A DNA stretch of 64,000 nucleotides from Coenobita brevimanus (GCA_032717465.1 CM064690.1:10165093-10229092); one strand, 5' to 3'. Numbered from the stretch's first letter, positions 1 to 10,964 are shown. Numbers and translations are program-made. Notes: generated from the letters alone by a model not told the origin.

Positions 1-690
1 GTGGAAAAAAGGTATTTGGAGGGAATGGGGGGACAGAGACAAGGACTTGGATGGCGTGGATAGGGGTGAAAGGATGAGAGAGAGGGAGGAGGGATGGAAT
101 ACAAAAGAAGAACGGAGGAAGTGATAAGATGAAATAACAGTTAGGAGAATGGCAAAATATTCTTTGTAACATTCACACTAGCACCTTCACTACAAGGGGA
201 CCTCACCTAAATGGTTAAGAATGACTCTGCAGTAGCCTTTAAACCAACGCATGAAACGTTACTGGAGATTTTTTTTCTATAGCCTTCACCATTAGAGGTA
301 TGAGAGAAGTTGAATAACAGCGTTTGACGGTGCAAGAGTTGAGGAACTATCCTTTGATAAGACACAAAACGATTAAATTTGGTATTGCCCATGAGCTGTG
401 ACAAGTCAGGGTGCCAGCACCATCACTTAGTGTACTGCAGGACTATTGGGTCACACGTGCGTGCGTGTAGTCAATGCCCAGATTTCAGTGAAACAAAACT
501 TGAGCTTCTGGTACTTAGGAAAGCAGAATGAGATAAATGATAGCAAAGATTTTTTTTTCTCTTTTCCAAAATGCAGTGTGAATGAAACATACCCTTAACA
601 ATAGAGTGAAGAGAAGGATTTGGAGCGACATGAGATAAATGAGAGAGAAACAAATGCGAGAGAACAAAATGTGGAAGGAAGCTTGTACGA
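1..690. other. No gene recognised
   Basis: AT-rich sequence with short T and GA runs. The only open frames are under 90 codons and have no recognisable motif. I see no RNA gene or transposon end here. Confidence 0.5.
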
Positions 691-800
691 CCTTTGCCCC
701 ATCCCACCAAACAACGTCCTACCACGCCTTACCCTCCCCCTCCTCCTCTGCCCTGCTCCACCTTGCCGGAACTCATTATGCCTAACCTGAACTCTCCTAC
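690..800 (+). repeat. Degenerate pyrimidine-rich repeat, left part
   Basis: The stretch is built from variants of CCTTACC, CCACGCC, CTGCCCTGC and CACCTTGCC. It resembles the longer tract at 1600-2150, so the THAP exon and its flanks lie between two patches of the same simple repeat. Open frames across it are low-complexity by-products. Confidence 0.45.
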
Positions 801-985
801 CCATAGAGGTAGGATTAGGGTAGAATCGGCGTGAGAATGCTCCGGTGAAGCCAGAGAACTGTCAAACGGCCATATTGGTCAAGTCAAGAGGTTACGGCAA
901 CACCTACTTGACGAAGAAGATTGCTGTGCACTCCTACCTCTATGGCTGTGCCCAAAAAGGGAACAGTCCTAATCCTACCTCCGTG
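797..985. repeat. Small fold-back with repeated CATAGAGGTAGGATTAGG arms
   Basis: The arm at 799-820 (CCATAGAGGTAGGATTAGGG) is matched in inverted orientation at about 931-945 (TCCTACCTCTATGG) and again at 967-982 (CCTAATCCTACCTCCG). The loop carries GTCAAACGGCCATATTGGTC, which recurs in variant form near 1563-1590. It could be a MITE remnant or a promoter-proximal repeat. No target duplication was found. Confidence 0.4.
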
Positions 986-1172
986 GGTGTGGCCATGAGA
1001 TAATTAAGCCTTTAATACCTCCAGCTGTGTGTCCACCTGGTATTCTTCAGGAAGAATGCCAGAAACAAAGTAGACTTCATTCTACCTCTGGTTTTAGTTG
1101 TAGTTCAGCTGTGGGTGTGAGACGTTCTGTACTAAGTTGTAACTCACCATCAAATAACCTAAGACTCCAAAA

Positions 1173-1249
1173 ATGCCCACCACCTGTGCCGCATTTGGGT
1201 GTAATGAAAGAGGAGATAAGAAATCTGACCCATCCATTACATTTCACCG
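1173..1249 (+). CDS. Probable first coding exon of a THAP-domain protein (partial)
   Basis: An ATG at 1173 opens MPTTCAAFGCNERGDK, and the exon continues with KSDPSITFHR. This is the N-terminus of a THAP domain, the C2CH zinc finger used for DNA binding by THAP proteins and P-element-type transposases. The first zinc pair is visible as C-x4-C (Cys5 and Cys10), followed by the usual FHR that precedes FP in the family. The frame is cut at a good 5' splice donor, CCG|GTGAGTAT, with the intron starting at 1250, which leaves a phase-2 codon. The rest of the domain (second Cys, His, AVPTIF box) was not found downstream, so the gene is either split by a long intron or truncated. Host THAP genes and THAP-bearing transposons are both possible. 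The call rests on a short match. Confidence 0.55.
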
Positions 1250-1600
1250 GTGAGTATCTTTAGAGTGAATTATAATTTGTAAGTGTACATTATGTATATG
1301 ACTGGAGTTAGTAAAGTCAAGCTGAATATTATATAGAATAATAGATATAAACTTTTTTCATAATGTGCTGATGTATATTATTTTAAATCATCTATCTGTC
1401 TTCCATCCTTCATTTTACCATATGTTCTTAAATGCTTCCTTTTTTTTCATTCATTAACTACTTTCTTTTCTCCTTCCATTCATAACCTACTTTCTTCTTC
1501 ATTTTTTCTGTTTGCAACTAAGAAAACACTCGCGCCTGGTCAGCGGAACCAAGTCAAACAGCTGTCAAAGGGGTCGCCGCCATGTTGGTCGAGTCAGGTC
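1250..1600. other. Putative intron or flank, no gene seen
   Basis: AT-rich DNA follows the THAP donor site. A T-rich stretch at 1436-1510 ending TTTGCAACTAAG is a weak acceptor candidate, but what follows does not continue a THAP domain. A second copy of the GTCAAA..CCAT.TTGGTC motif lies at 1563-1590. Confidence 0.4.
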
Positions 1601-2150
1601 TGTCGGCCTCACTCTGACCTACTCGTGGTTAATCCCTTATGCCGTCTCTACCTACTCCTACCTCTATGCTCCTACCCATACTTTGCCTCGCCGTGCCCCT
1701 CCTTGTCATGTCTTATTCATGCCTTGCCTAATCATGCCCTTCAGTGCATTGCCTTACCCTTATCCTGCCTCACTATGCCCTTTCCCTACCTTACTTTACT
1801 TTTACTCTGCCCCACCATGTCCTTCCGTGCTCTGTGCTACCCCTACCCTGCTTCACCAAGGCAAGGTCCACTCTGCCCCTTTTCAGTATGTTCCACCTAC
1901 TCTTACCTCACCAAGCTCCAACTTGCCATGTGTGGCCCTTTCCTCTCACGTCACACTCAGCCTTACCATGCTCTTTCCTCTTCTGACCTCCCTTGCTCCA
2001 TCCACCCCCACTAAGCCCCATCCACTCCTACCATGCTCCTCCCTGCCTCTTATTTCCATGTCCCGGCCCGGCTCCTCCCTGTCCCTTATGATCTCGACTT
2101 GCTCTGCCCTACTAAACACACCCTCCTCCTTCCCTCCCTGCCCAAGGAGA
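1600..2150 (+). repeat. Degenerate CCTTACCATGCC-type pyrimidine repeat
   Basis: About 550 bp of imperfect repeats of CTACC, CCTTACC and ATGCC. The Pro/Ser/Leu-rich open frames, including one of 277 codons, are by-products of the strand bias and are not proposed as genes. Confidence 0.6.
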
Positions 2151-2183
2151 CTCATACCTTGGTTTGGCGGTGACTTCCTGCCC

Positions 2184-2187
<4 letters not shown>

Positions 2188-2237
<50 letters not shown>
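2188..2237 (+). repeat. (CA)n microsatellite
   Basis: About 24 uninterrupted CA units directly abut the tRNA-like head of the SINE on the right. Confidence 0.95.
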
Positions 2238-2239
<2 letters not shown>

Positions 2240-2633
2240 CCAAGTCGATAGAGGTAGTGTTTTTCTCGTGGATTCGAGTTCGAATCTCGGCTGGGGCAGG
2301 GAACATTTTAAGGATTTGCATTTCATTGAAAGAAGACTTTACTGATAGCTCATAAGACCAGCAGACATGTGAAAAAAATCCCCTCTAATACCAGTGCACA
2401 ATCCTGTAAGTGGCAGCCTTGGCATGTATTCAGTATGGATAGTGGATGTTAGAGCAGAGATGAATCGTGGAGGTGTATAATACGAAGGACTGCCAGGCTT
2501 TAGTGAACACAGTGTTAAGCCTATGCCCAACAGTCGGACTCACAGAAATTAAGGCAGAAGTGGTAACATGTGAAGGAAGACTGCTGGACCTTTGGGAACG
2601 AACTGTTAAGTCTATACCCAGAATCGTACACAT
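2238..2633 (+). mobile_element. tRNA-derived SINE, copy 1
   Basis: The left part is tRNA-like, with a B-box variant GAGTTCGAATCTC at about 2276-2288. It is followed by a body shared with the reverse-strand copy at 45541-45875: GGCTGGGGCAGGGAA, TTTAAGGATTTG, GCAGACATGT, GCATGTATTCA and a tail near TCGTACACAT. Compared with that copy, this one has about 100 bp of extra sequence around 2455-2555, which looks like a partial internal duplication of the tail motif (AGGCTTTAGTG..GCCCA). SINEs of this kind are transcribed by RNA polymerase III and mobilised by LINE machinery. There is no intact poly(A) tail. Confidence 0.72.
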
Positions 2634-2819
2634 CTACTATGAGTGCTATAACTAACCTCTTCACTGACAAAAGTCTGTCCTCCAACTGTATACAATCGTC
2701 CGAAGATAATGAAAGGCGTATTTAGACTGAATGGGTGAATAAGCAGTTTAAAAAATGAAGAATAAACGTTATACTCAAATCCGCAATGTGGAAAAAGAGT
2801 TCTGAAAGACGAGTTTATT

Positions 2820-3480
2820 TTCTGCTCTCTCTCTCTCTCTCTCTCTCTTTAGTCAAGGTTATGACCACGTAGTAGGGATTCGTTCCGCAGGTGGGAAGGA
2901 GGGAGGGATGAGAAAGAGGAAGCAAGAGAAGAGAGGAATGGATTATGGAAGGAGAGGGAAGTAGAGGCGACGGGAAGGGCAGAGGGAGAGAGGGAGGGAG
3001 GGTGAGGGGGGAGGGGAAAGAAAGGGAGAGGCAGGGAAAGGAGGAATGATATGAAAAAGGGGAGAGAAGGAAAGGAAATCCGGCAGGAAAATTAGAGGGG
3101 TATGAGGAGAGGTGGATAAAGAAGGAAACAAAGTAGGGGAGAGGCAAGAGAAAAGGCGAGAAAGAAATGACATACAAGAAGAAGGAGAGAAGATTGGAGG
3201 AATGGTTGATGGAAGGGGGGGGGGAGACGGGAGGGAAATATGGCAAAGGGAAGAAACAATTCAAGGAGAGAAATGGAAGACGAAGAGAGAAGCAATGGAA
3301 AGAGAGGACGAGAGGGAAAAGGGGAAAGGGGGAAAGAAAACGAATATAGGAGGAAAGAGGAAAGTTGAGAAAGAGAAGAGAAAAAATAAAAAATTAAGAG
3401 AAAAGATCAGGTAGTTAACGGTGAAAGGACAGAAGAAGATAGCAATGACTGAAAAGAAAAGAGGACAGTAAATGAGGGAA
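2820..3480 (+). repeat. (CT)n microsatellite and long purine-rich tract
   Basis: A (CT)n run at 2824-2848 is followed by roughly 580 bp of nearly pure G/A sequence on the + strand (2895-3480), including a G9 run near 3217. Lys/Glu/Arg-rich frames here are composition artefacts. No gene is supported. Confidence 0.8.
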
Positions 3481-3671
3481 TGGAGAAAAGTAGAGCATTA
3501 ACTCGCCTTCAGTTAGGTACACCACTGCCACCACCTCCACAATTTGACATTTCTTACCCTTTCGTTTCATCTCTTCCACTTGATCTCATTTTCTGTTAGT
3601 TATCTCCCACTCTCATTTTTTCCAGCCACGTTAACGAATCTGATATTGTTTTTACCAGCCGCGATATTGAA
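3481..3671. other. No gene recognised
   Basis: Short mixed-composition spacer between the purine tract and the ~120 bp repeat. Confidence 0.5.
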
Positions 3672-4060
3672 GCTGGTATTATTTTCAGTTTGTCTGTCTG
3701 TGTGTCTGTGTGTCTGTTAGCACATTAACTTAGCAACCGCTCAGGATACTATCACAAACATTTTACAGGTGTGTAGTAGAGGTGAAAATCTCCTACGAGT
3801 ATTGTTTTCAGGTGGTCTGTCTGTGTGTCTGTTAGCATGATAACTTCCCAACCGCTCAAGATATAATCACAAAATTATACAGGTGTGTAGTAGGGATGAA
3901 TGTCTCCAACAAGTTCGAAATTGGTGGAAATAGGTAAAGGTCTGCGTGTCTGTTAGCAAGATAGTTTCTCAACAGCTCAAAATATCATCACAAAATTTTA
4001 CAAGTTTGTGGGAGCGATGAAAATCTACGAGTTCGAAATCGGTGAATGTCGGTCAAGGTC
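3672..4060 (+). repeat. Three diverged tandem copies of a ~120 bp unit
   Basis: The units begin near 3672, 3799 and 3930. Each carries TCTGTCTGTGTGTCTGTTAG, then AACCGCTCA-like, ATCACAAAA, TTTTACAGGTGTGTAGTAG and GATGAAAATCTCC blocks. The units differ by substitutions and small indels, so the array is old. No protein frame is kept. Confidence 0.7.
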
Positions 4061-5273
4061 AAGGTCATATTCCGAGCTGCGCTAGATACGTATCAGCTCG
4101 CTGTTGGTGTGATTCCTCCCCGCCCCCTTGAGGGGGCGTCTAGCCTTGATACTACTGTATATATAACTTCTTGGCAATTTTTCCTCTCAGTTACTACAGA
4201 TTCTTTTATCTATCCTTAATCTTCATCTGAATTTTGGCTTTAATTCATTTTAAATATCGTCCACTCTCAGTTCATTGAATCTACTAATCTTCCATGATTC
4301 TTACCTTGCTGTTACTCTACATTCCAAAATTTACTCATTCTTGGCCTTATGTTCATCTGCATTTCGGCTTTGCACCCTTACAAGAGTAGCAAACAGTAAA
4401 AAAAAAAGAAAAAAAAAAAAATCCCGCATCGAGTTCATGCACATTATTTCAGGGTCATTGCACTGGTTATTGCCTTCCCCGTTGCACATACGCTCCCAGC
4501 CCTACAGTCTTCTACTATGGCAAAGAGGGTAAGCAATGATACAGGACGTTGGTAATACAACACTGTATAGCTAGTCGGTTTGTTTCACCCAACGGAGCTA
4601 GGCCACTTCAAATATTGACCAGCTGATTGGCTGATACTCGTATTATTAACCACAAATGCACATCATAATGGTTACCTGTTAACTATGTGTTGCTAAATCT
4701 TAAGCTGACACATTTCATACTGTCTCACCCTCACACTTCCTTTCCTCACAATACCACATCACACAGTACCACACGCTACACCTCACACAGCCACACCACA
4801 CACTGCCACACACCGCAGTCCCGCACTTCCCCTCTCTTGCAGGAGAAATTCTTCTAGGCCCTTGTATCAAATTTGTCGAAGATATTCCACGATCATGCAG
4901 ATAAAAGACCAAAGAAAGAAAGAACAAAAAAAGAGAGAAACAAAACACAGGGATAAAGATAGCTTTGTTAACCACAGCTAATAGTTTGGAAACAGAGTGG
5001 AAAGAAACTAAAGCTGGAAGTGGAAACTCTGAAAGAAAAACAGCACATAGTAAGCACTCGTAAGAAACAACTAAATGGGAAAGATAGCTTTATATTTCTA
5101 TGAATGCTGCTTTCATAACTTGTAATCTTTTCATAAACAGGTAATACTGTTATACCGATTACTGAATTGTCACCTGACGGTTGTAAATATTAAATACAAA
5201 AGACCGAAGCTGGCTATTCTATATGTGACCTGTGAATCAAAATAACTCCCTCTGTGATGTGTGTATCCAAGCA

Positions 5274-5275
<2 letters not shown>
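4061..5275. other. Intergenic, no gene seen; short GC hairpin
   Basis: A perfect hairpin GCCCCCT-TG-AGGGGGC lies at 4124-4139. The rest is AT-rich sequence with A runs (4399-4420) and ACCACAC-type imperfect repeats near 4740-4810. Open frames are short and have no motifs. Confidence 0.5.

Positions 5276-5316
<41 letters not shown>
5276..5316 (+). repeat. (GT)n microsatellite
   Basis: About 20 GT units without interruption. Confidence 0.95.
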
Positions 5317-5320
<4 letters not shown>

Positions 5321-6364
5321 ATTACTTCTGTCGTACTTTAACCCACGAAAAAAAATACGGATAAATGATAGTAGGAGTGTATACCATAGAGGCCAGAAAA
5401 GACACATCTGTCGATAGTTCGTAGTTTAATTTCATCTTTTTCTTTATGTGCAGCCCAGTCCTTCTAGGTTTCTCTTTTTTATATCATGTTATTTTTGTTG
5501 TCTTCCACTGGAACAAACTGGTAATATTTTCATCACTGAGACTTAGTTCTTCCTTTCTTTACACTTCTTATTTCTGTATTTCCCCTTCTTCATTCATATT
5601 CTTTGTACACCATGTTATTTTTTTTATTATTCATTGAAAAAGCATGAATGGAAAAGGCCGTGTCAGGGAACAAGTTCGTAAACTGTGCGTTCGTGCCTTA
5701 CCGGGACCCCGCTGCTCCACACCTCAACCACAACCCTGCCATTCCACCCTGTGACCGAGAGTATTTATAAAGGATCTTAACCAATTCTTACTATGAACAG
5801 TTCACCATTTAAGTGGTTTATTGTCAGAAACCATTGTTATTTGTCAAATTCTAACATTATTATTTCTTCAAATTTGACTGGAGGTGGTTGGTTGTTTTAT
5901 TTATGTTGATAAAAGCATACGCAAACAGTACCAAAAGTAACCCAAGCTCAAGTCGTTTTTATAAATTCAGGCCCTGACCTCGGTTTTCATCATTTTCTTT
6001 CAGTAATGAGGAGTTTCTCTGTGTCGGTTGATGGACTGTACAGCTAGCACCGTGACTGAATGCAGTTTGATATATCTCTGGACGGACTAATGACAGCTTT
6101 TGTGAACAGTTTTCGTGTCATAAATCTGCATTTACCCTGCATTCAACTGCTTTCATTTCTGCCCTGTTGCAAATGAATGTGGTTAAATCACAAGCGATAG
6201 TGGCGATTTTCAATACTACAGCTACAAATGGCAGTAGTGAATAGTTTTCCATTCTTTTGCTGCACCCACAGCGGGACGAAATAGTGTTTGTCCTTAATTG
6301 TCGCTCACCCCCTCCCTCCCTCACTCACTCTCGGTGCTACCATATTTTCTTGAAGAATGAACCC
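5317..6364. other. No gene recognised
   Basis: T-rich sequence (5430-5640) followed by mixed sequence. Frames of 60-70 codons are present but none shows a domain, and I found no inverted or direct repeats of note. Confidence 0.45.
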
Positions 6365-7216
6365 AAGGCCTTACTAAAGGGGTATGAGGAAAATGAAAAC
6401 TTACACAATGGTGGACTTCCAGCAGGCCAGATTTCAGCCAGTGATTCAAGAGGACCACCCCAGTGGGGGTCGACGGCCCCCGGGTATCCCACCCAAAGCC
6501 GTTAAGCACAGCCATTTTTTTTTTAACCTAAGAAAACGAATATTTAAGAAGTAGCAGAACTTCACTCGCGCCAAATGATAAGCAGGGCGGGAATCCCGAC
6601 GGCCGCCTTCCATAAGGGAGGGGGTCGAGGCGGCCCTTGACGCTTTCGGTCAGCCATTATACACGGCGAAATGTTTTACCAAAATACATGGAATTTTCCA
6701 TATTGATAGATGTTCACCCTGGCTACGAATTGAGAAGGGTGAAACCAACAAGGGTCGCCACTTACAGGAGAGGGGGTGGCCCCCGGCGGTTCAGACAAAG
6801 TCATAATGCACGGTCATGGTTTGTAACCTAGAAACAGGAAATCTGCATATTGGAAGAGATTTCCCGGGCCAAGTTGTAGACAGTGTGGGACCCACGTTGG
6901 CCACTCCTCATGGACGGGAGGGGGGAGGGGGCCATACCATAGATCTGACCCAAGAACATGAAACTTTGCACAATGGTAGATCTTTACTGGGGCCGCTTTC
7001 TAGGCAAGGTGAGAGCCCCAAAGACCATTTCCCACTGGGGGGGGGGAGGGTGACCAAAACATTTATACTCGTACACGGTCATAGTTTTTAACCAAGGAAC
7101 CTGAAATTTTGCATACTGGTAGGTGTTCCCCCGGCCATGTTTTAGGCATGGTGGGACCCCCGATGGCCACCCCCTCAGGATAGTCAATGCCATAGTTTTT
7201 ACGTAGGCACACAGAA
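6365..7216 (+). repeat. Degenerate tandem array of ~115-145 bp units
   Basis: About six diverged units can be followed. The common pattern is TCATAGTTTTTAACCNAGGAA, then TGAAATTTTGCATAATGGTAG, a GGCCA or CTGGCC block, TGGGACCC and a G- or C-rich end such as GGAGGGGGGAGGGGGCC. Clearest copies start near 6810 (GGTCATGGTTTGTAACC), 6935 and 7076 (GGTCATAGTTTTTAACC); weaker ones start near 6380, 6505 and 6650. The right edge joins a LINE fragment. Small open frames are not conserved between units. Confidence 0.6.
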
Positions 7217-8797
7217 TTATGCACAGTACTAGACCTGGAAGAAGAAGGGAGGCAAGGAGGGAGGAAGAGGTCAGTATACCAGATGTATTAGAAGCTATGA
7301 AGAAAGTCAAAATGGGGAAAACTCCAGGAATTCATGGGGTGTGCTATCAAATGTTGAAATACCAGGAGAGTTAATGATAGAATGGATATGAAGGATATGT
7401 AGATTGACCTGGGAGGAAAATACGGTCCTGAAGGACTGGAAGTCAAGTATAATTGTCCACCTGTACAAAGGGAGAGAAATGAGAAATGTGTGGTAAGCAT
7501 TGGGGTAGTTGTCTTCTCAGTATTACAGGAAAAAATATGATAGAATATTTATCGATAGTTAGGTAGATAACCGAAAAAAATTGTTAGTGAAGAACAAGGG
7601 GGTTTCAGGAAGGGAAAAAGCTGTCTAGATCAGATATTCGACCTACTTTATTTAGTGGAGAGTAATCTGGGGAAGCGAAGGAAGCTGTATGCTACCATCG
7701 TGGATCTTGAGAAAGCTTATGACAGAGTGGATAGACAGGAAAAGTAGATGGTTTTAGAAATATGTGGAAAAGAAAGGAATTTGTTGAATGCTGTGAGGAG
7801 TAAGTATGAGTGCACTTGGGCTGCAGTGCGTGTGGATCGTTAATTAAGTGAGTTCTTTGATCTGAGTGTTTGAGGGAAATTGAAATTTTTCGATTTGTAC
7901 ATGAATAAAGTTATAAAATAGATACTAGGTGTGGCAGTGGATGTTGGGATGACTCTAATGAGAGAGGGTAGAGTGTGGAACTTCCTGAACTCTTGTCTGC
8001 TGATGATACTCTGTTGTGAAATAAAGGTGATTGTAGATTGCAAGGCCTGGGGAATGAGTTAGGGAATGTACGTAGGAAACAGAATCTAAAAGCAAATGTA
8101 GATAAGAGTTAATCTATGATCTTCGAGAGAAATAAAGTCAAAGAATTCATAATGAAAGTGTATGGTAAGGAAATGGAAAGTCTGAGTTCTTTCAAGTACT
8201 TATTTTAAGGTTGTGCTATAGGGAAGGGTGGAGGTTTGGAGGATGAAACGCTAGAAAGGGCACAGCAGTGCAGAATTGTTGCTGGTTCACTGCAAGCAGT
8301 GACTGGTAAAGGAAAGTGAGCAGTGAAATAAAAAAAGCCGCTGCATGGTAGTATTGTGATCACTACTTTAATATATGGAAATGAAGATTAGACCCTGTTG
8401 GAGGGCACAAGACATGAGTGAGAGCTGTGAAAATGGGTTATTCGAGAGGAGCATGTTGAGTTCCATGGAGAGACAGACAGACTAATGAGGAAGTAAAGAA
8501 GTGTTGTGATGTTGATATGGATGAGGATGAAAGTGATAGGGGAAATACCATGACATGGTTTGGCCATGTGGAGAGGATGGAGAATGAGAGGCTGAATATA
8601 AGTGCTTATGTGAGTGAGGTACAGTACATGGGAAGAGGAGGAGGGAGAGACCAAGGATGAGATGGTGGGATGCAGTGAGGAGATATATAAGAAAGAAGTG
8701 TACGAACTGTAGGGAGGGGAGTAAAATGGCAGAAGACAGGGCGACGTGGAGGAGATTCGTTTGTGGCCATTCCATAAGGGATTAAGGCATCTGGCAA
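7217..8797 (+). mobile_element. Decayed non-LTR retrotransposon (LINE), copy C
   Basis: The reverse transcriptase region can be followed through many stops and frameshifts. It has a MKKVKMGKTPGIHGVCY-like start at about 7297-7350, then EEQGGFRKGKSCLDQIF near 7590-7650, a DLEKAYDRVDRQ block near 7700-7740, a decayed FADD region near 7990, YGNEDWTLLEGHK near 8370-8410 and a WFGHVERMENERL block near 8550-8590. The order and wording match the less damaged LINE at 11.1-14.1 kb, so it is the same family. The 5' endonuclease half is absent. The 3' end, GGGATTAAGGCATCTGGC at about 8777-8795, runs straight into a GATA/TA microsatellite. It encodes nothing functional now. Confidence 0.85.
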
Positions 8798-9494
8798 TAG
8801 ATATATAGAGAGACATATAGAGAGATAGATAGATAGACGGATAATGATCTTTCACCGGACTAGAGTTTGTAGAAGGTTGGATCCCCGGGTTCACCCCTCC
8901 GCCTCCCCCCATAAATAATTATTTCCCTTTACAGTGCTGCAGGATTGGATGCAGGTATCAAAGATTTCCTTTGTCTTGTTTCATCCGTATATTGACTGAA
9001 GGAACTGCGTACTTATATGCTCGAAAGAAGAGCTTCGTGCACTGTCTTATTCAGCTGTCAAGCAACGGCTGACAAGATGTGCAGTTTACTGTGGTTAGCG
9101 ACAGGCGACATTAATCATCAGGGGAAAATCTTTCGTCGAAAGATAAACGGAAAAAGAAAAAGACAAAAAAACACTGCTTACCAGTAAGTTACCCTACAAG
9201 AAGTCACTGTAACGTCGGAAATGCCCTCCAGCACTTCAAGCCCTCAGTCTGCTCTACTCTTTTACTCAGTTGTATTATTGTGCCGGAATACTTATGCAGA
9301 ATTTATAAGTATTCTCTTATTGTTACTGGTCAGTCATTTCAATTAATTTTTTTACAGCCTTTTTTTCCACCTACGATCATTGCTGTCATATAAAAATCCC
9401 AGGAACGTCCGAATTATTTGCATCAGGATATTTTTGCTTACCTTAAAGTGGTCTACAATAGATTCAGTGTGACTCAACGCCGTTGTTCTATAGT
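8798..9494. other. GATA-type microsatellite, then no gene seen
   Basis: 8798-8845 is ATAGATATATAGAGAG/GATA repeat, the tail of the LINE. At 8850-8895 a short stretch contains CCGGGTTCACCCCTCC, which resembles a pol III B box but has no convincing A box. The rest is unremarkable. Confidence 0.5.
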
Positions 9495-9519
9495 CTCTCT
9501 CTCTCTCTCTCTCTCTCAT
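9495..9519 (+). repeat. (CT)n microsatellite
   Basis: Twelve or so CT units. Confidence 0.9.
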
Positions 9520-9730
9520 TTTCCAAATTATGTTTATAAATATTTTCCTTTCTTAACCATAACTTCTTTAGAGAGTTCTTGGGAACAAAAGATACACAAC
9601 GGAGATAAAAAGAAGACATAAAAAGAATGAAGTTGTTGGAAAAAAGAAACATAATGAAAAGGAAAAGAGCAAACCTAGTGGACAAAACTGTTTGATGAAC
9701 GAAAGTGAAGCAAAGAGAAACAGACGGCAA

Positions 9731-9732
<2 letters not shown>
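9520..9732. other. No gene recognised
   Basis: Short AT-rich spacer without motifs. Confidence 0.4.

Positions 9733-9802
<70 letters not shown>
9733..9802 (+). repeat. (TA)n microsatellite
   Basis: About 35 TA units. The flanking (GA) and (GGCA) short runs at 9810-9870 make it a compound repeat. Confidence 0.95.
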
Positions 9803-9806
<4 letters not shown>

Positions 9807-10317
9807 TCAGAGAGAGAGAGAGAGGCTGAGGGGTGGAAGGGAAGCAAACAGACAGGCAGGCAGGCAGGCAAGCAGAGGCAGACACACACGAAAACTCAAG
9901 CACATACATACAAAGAGAAAAGACAGACTGGCAGAAAAGGAAGGAAGAGAAGAAAAAGCAACAGTTCAAGAAGGGGGAAAGAATGGGAAATAAAAAGGTA
10001 AAAAAAAAACTGGAAGAGAGGGATATATGTACAGAGCGATAAGAAAGAGGGGAAGCGCAGAGTATGGTTGAAGTGGTCTTACAGGTTGACGCGTGGAAGA
10101 TTTAGGCAAAACGGATGAAAATGTTAAAGCTGAACCACCAGTGATGAATGGAGGGACAAGAAATGAGAGGGAAGATAGTAAAGAAGGACAGATGATGAAA
10201 GACAGGTTGGGAGATGGAGGAAAATATCCAGATGAGAAAAGAAAGATTGGGGGTAAATATGTGGAGGAAAAAAACTGGAAATAAATAAATATATAAATAA
10301 ATAAATAAATAAATAAA

Positions 10318-10324
<7 letters not shown>
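9803..10324 (+). repeat. Purine-rich spacer with GGCA and AAAT short repeats
   Basis: Contains CAGGCAGGCAGGCAGGCA near 9853 and AAATAAATAAAT at 10281-10318. The Glu/Lys/Arg-rich frames are by-products of composition. Confidence 0.6.

Positions 10325-10405
<81 letters not shown>
10325..10405 (+). repeat. (TA)n microsatellite
   Basis: About 40 TA units. Confidence 0.95.
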
Positions 10406-10406
<1 letters not shown>

Positions 10407-10964
10407 GTTTCTTGTGACTTCTTACTAATATTCATGATTCACTTGGGCAGTTCTTTCTCTCATAACCCCTTTTTCAGTAAACACTGCACAAAGGATCCTT
10501 GGTACTCCACAAGAGTCAGGGCTACGTTAAAAGTCTCAAGTAGCTTCACATGTTTTACTGACCTCTCCTATTTTCAGTAATTATTCCTCAGGCTTCTGCA
10601 ATTTCCCTGTCTCCCGCCATTGCTGGATCTCTGCAGCTTTCATGCTTCTCGTACATTTGTTCTCATCTCCTCATGATGCCTACTTTCAATAGTTTTATAA
10701 GCAACATTGCGACACTCTCTGTGTATAGCAGTTATATCCTCTTCTACATTTTCTTCTCCTTCTCCATTTCCTGTATCTCCTTCGCCGTCGTCATCTTGAC
10801 CCCACTTAGGTCCTGCGCCAAGATTAATGAGTACTGTATGTCAGCTAGGCTCGGAGTATGAGCAGCCTGGCTCATTTGTTTATTGGTTTTGAAAAATTTT
10901 AGCTTACACGTGTTGGCTTCGGCATGGTCTAGCTCTGTAACATTATCCAATATTTGGTTCTTCT

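Noticed and set aside
1512..2345. 277-codon open frame
   Set aside because: It runs through a degenerate pyrimidine repeat and a (CA)n array, has a Pro/Ser/Leu and His/Thr repeat composition and no domain.
8850..8895. Possible pol III head with GGGTTCACCCC
   Set aside because: Only the B-box-like part is present. There is no A box, body or tail shared with another copy.
9705..10435. Open frames over (TA)n, with Ile/Tyr repeats
   Set aside because: Frames through TA microsatellites are always open. No motif lies outside the repeat.
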